Shown: one piece after another, positions 7,101 through 7,819 of the stretch | How the letters are laid out: each line of letters opens with the position of its first letter | Numbering within the stretch: position 1 is the first letter of the stretch | Assembly (NCBI GenBank): GCA_964581385.1 | Contig: CAZOOK010000083.1 | Coordinates: 1-7,819 of the forward strand | Origin: CAZOOK01 sp964581385 | Lineage (GTDB): Bacteria > Pseudomonadota > Gammaproteobacteria > Nevskiales > Nevskiaceae | DNA length: 7,819 nucleotides | Direction of reading: 5' to 3' | Made by a program: the position numbers and the translations under genes | Notes under the pieces: model-generated | The model's input: only the letters and a program-made list of their open reading frames with translations | What the model was told of the DNA's origin: nothing | Database searches by the model: none

Positions 7101-7192
7101 CCATCAGCTACACCCTGACACTACGTGTCCGGGGTAACACCGGACGTTGCGCCTTTCTGCTGGCCCTTTCCGGATCACGGTGTAGCTGATGG
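7101..7192. repeat. Perfect 14-bp inverted repeat enclosing a second hairpin
   Basis: CCATCAGCTACACC (7101-7114) and GGTGTAGCTGATGG (7179-7192) are perfect inverted copies 64 bp apart. Inside them GTCCGG (7127-7132) and CCGGAC (7140-7145) form a second stem. I see no flanking target duplication and no recombinase site I know. The right arm overlaps the last codons of the minus-strand gene ending at 7175. It could be a small non-autonomous element, a recombination scar or an RNA structure ahead of the fibre gene. Confidence 0.6.
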
Positions 7193-7483
7193 TCTGGCGC
7201 TTAAGCTTATCCATGCGACCCGCTTGAGGGCGCCAAGCGAATCTCCGGCAGCGAGCGCGCGAGCGGCAGCCGATCTGGGACGAACCGTTGGGATAGCGAC
7301 CGCAGAGCGCACCAGCTCATTTCTGGCCCGCGCCTGCTTCAACATCCCCTTGGTGTCCATCTTGATGCTGCGCAGCAGATCGAGCTCGGCATCCTGGCCG
7401 TCCGCCAGCCGCTTCATGAGGTCCGTGGCCGGCGCGCCGGTGAGAAAACCGCTGGAGTCAGAGCTGAGCATTTTGCGCCTCAT
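7175..7483 (-). CDS. Short phage-locus protein, probably truncated
   Basis: Start chosen at ATG 7483, 22 bases after the stop of the upstream gene and with a GAAG stretch about ten bases ahead; an ATG at 7549 would overlap the upstream gene by 44 bp. The 102-residue product starts MRRKMLSSDSSGFL and has a charged helix (about 22-55, with LLRSIKMDTKGMLKQAR). It then becomes basic and Ala-rich before a stop inside the right arm of the inverted repeat. A short charged coil followed by an Arg/Ala-rich linker resembles the beginnings of some tail tape-measure-like proteins, but this is weak. The last residues (ISLSARPSATP) are read partly from the repeat, so the natural C terminus may be lost. Confidence 0.5.
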   Translation of the reverse strand: MRRKMLSSDSSGFLTGAPATDLMKRLADGQDAELDLLRSIKMDTKGMLKQARARNELVRSAVAIPTVRPRSAAARALAAGDSLGALKRVAWISLSARPSATP

Positions 7484-7505
7484 GAACGTGTTGCTTCGTG
7501 CAAAT

Positions 7506-7819
7506 TTAGTCACCAACGATGGAGCTCCAATCGTTCTTGTCGAGCGCACCCAACGTCGACATATTGAGCTGAACGCTTACATTGAGGCGGTTGCCGTCCG
7601 CGTCCATGGGAGCCGTGAGAGACTGGCCTATGGATTCAACGATGCAGGGAGCAATCTGCATGTTCGCGAAATTGAACCCAAGGATCTGCGGCGCCTCGGA
7701 CGGGAATAGTGCCTTCAGGAAGTCGTGATTTTTTGCAAGCGTCGTCACGAATCCCTCGTCCGAAATGCGTTGTGGCAGCGCAAACGACATCAACTGATTG
7801 ACGGGGCCTTCGACCTCCG
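7506..7819 (-). CDS. Probable phage tail or baseplate structural protein (3' part)
   Basis: The frame is open to the right edge, so the start is outside the window; an internal ATG at 7790 has no good ribosome binding site and is not favoured. The visible 104 residues include a helical segment (SDEGFVTTLAKNHDFLKAL), then a strand-rich C terminus with APCIVESIGQSLTAPMDADG and NRLNVSVQLNMSTLGALDK. A final strand pair with a DxDG turn and a hydrophobic NVSVQL strand recalls the C termini of tail-tube initiator or baseplate-cap proteins of contractile phages. That is a pattern impression, not a family assignment. It is followed by the short gene at 7483 and the tail fibre on the same strand, which supports a tail structural role. 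Confidence 0.55.
   Translation of the reverse strand, partial: EVEGPVNQLMSFALPQRISDEGFVTTLAKNHDFLKALFPSEAPQILGFNFANMQIAPCIVESIGQSLTAPMDADGNRLNVSVQLNMSTLGALDKNDWSSIVGD

Noticed and set aside
7101..7192. Gin/Cin-type invertible fibre segment
   Set aside because: No recombinase gene or 26-bp crossover site of that family is visible, and the 64-bp interior is too short to carry an alternative fibre end.
7125..7709. Plus-strand open frame (194 residues) across the right-hand phage genes
   Set aside because: It spans two minus-strand genes with better starts and more protein-like composition, and it is rich in Arg, Ala and Ser.

Overview
The window reads as DNA from a Gram-negative bacterium, probably a gammaproteobacterium of the Xanthomonadales type or a similar high-GC proteobacterium. 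The basis is moderately high GC (not computed), GC-rich third codon positions, Sec signal peptides, a lipobox and outer-membrane-type families. The genus is inference. I found no tRNA, rRNA, CRISPR array or intact insertion sequence.

Left edge (1-893): the 3' end of a plus-strand gene with an Rz1/spanin-like tail, then a minus-strand gene for an unrecognised 143-residue soluble protein. A 255-bp divergent intergenic region follows. It holds a hairpin over the ribosome binding site of the minus gene and, facing right, a candidate promoter inside an inverted repeat plus a palindromic 5' leader.

Centre (894-5729): five plus-strand genes in a tight array (10-bp overlap, 24-bp gap, 35-bp gap, 1-bp overlap), all with export signals. 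In order they encode an unrecognised periplasmic protein, a two-part LPP20/FlgT_N-like protein, a small Ala-rich helical protein, a FlgT/CsgG-like protein with three recognisable parts, and a small lipoprotein. No flagellar or curli gene accompanies them. The array looks like one envelope assembly, possibly an outer-membrane ring or export apparatus of the CsgG/FlgT superfamily whose cargo or partners are the neighbouring secreted proteins. This is the most interesting part of the window and I do not recognise it as a named system.

Right side (5730-7819): after a convergent 199-bp intergenic region, the minus strand carries phage tail genes. They are the 3' part of a probable tail structural protein, a short and apparently truncated protein, and a tail-collar fibre gene. 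Between the last two lies a palindrome-rich segment with a perfect 14-bp inverted repeat. With the possible lysis-gene end on the left, this suggests that the envelope operon lies in or beside a decayed prophage or phage-tail locus, but the left-hand phage call is weak.
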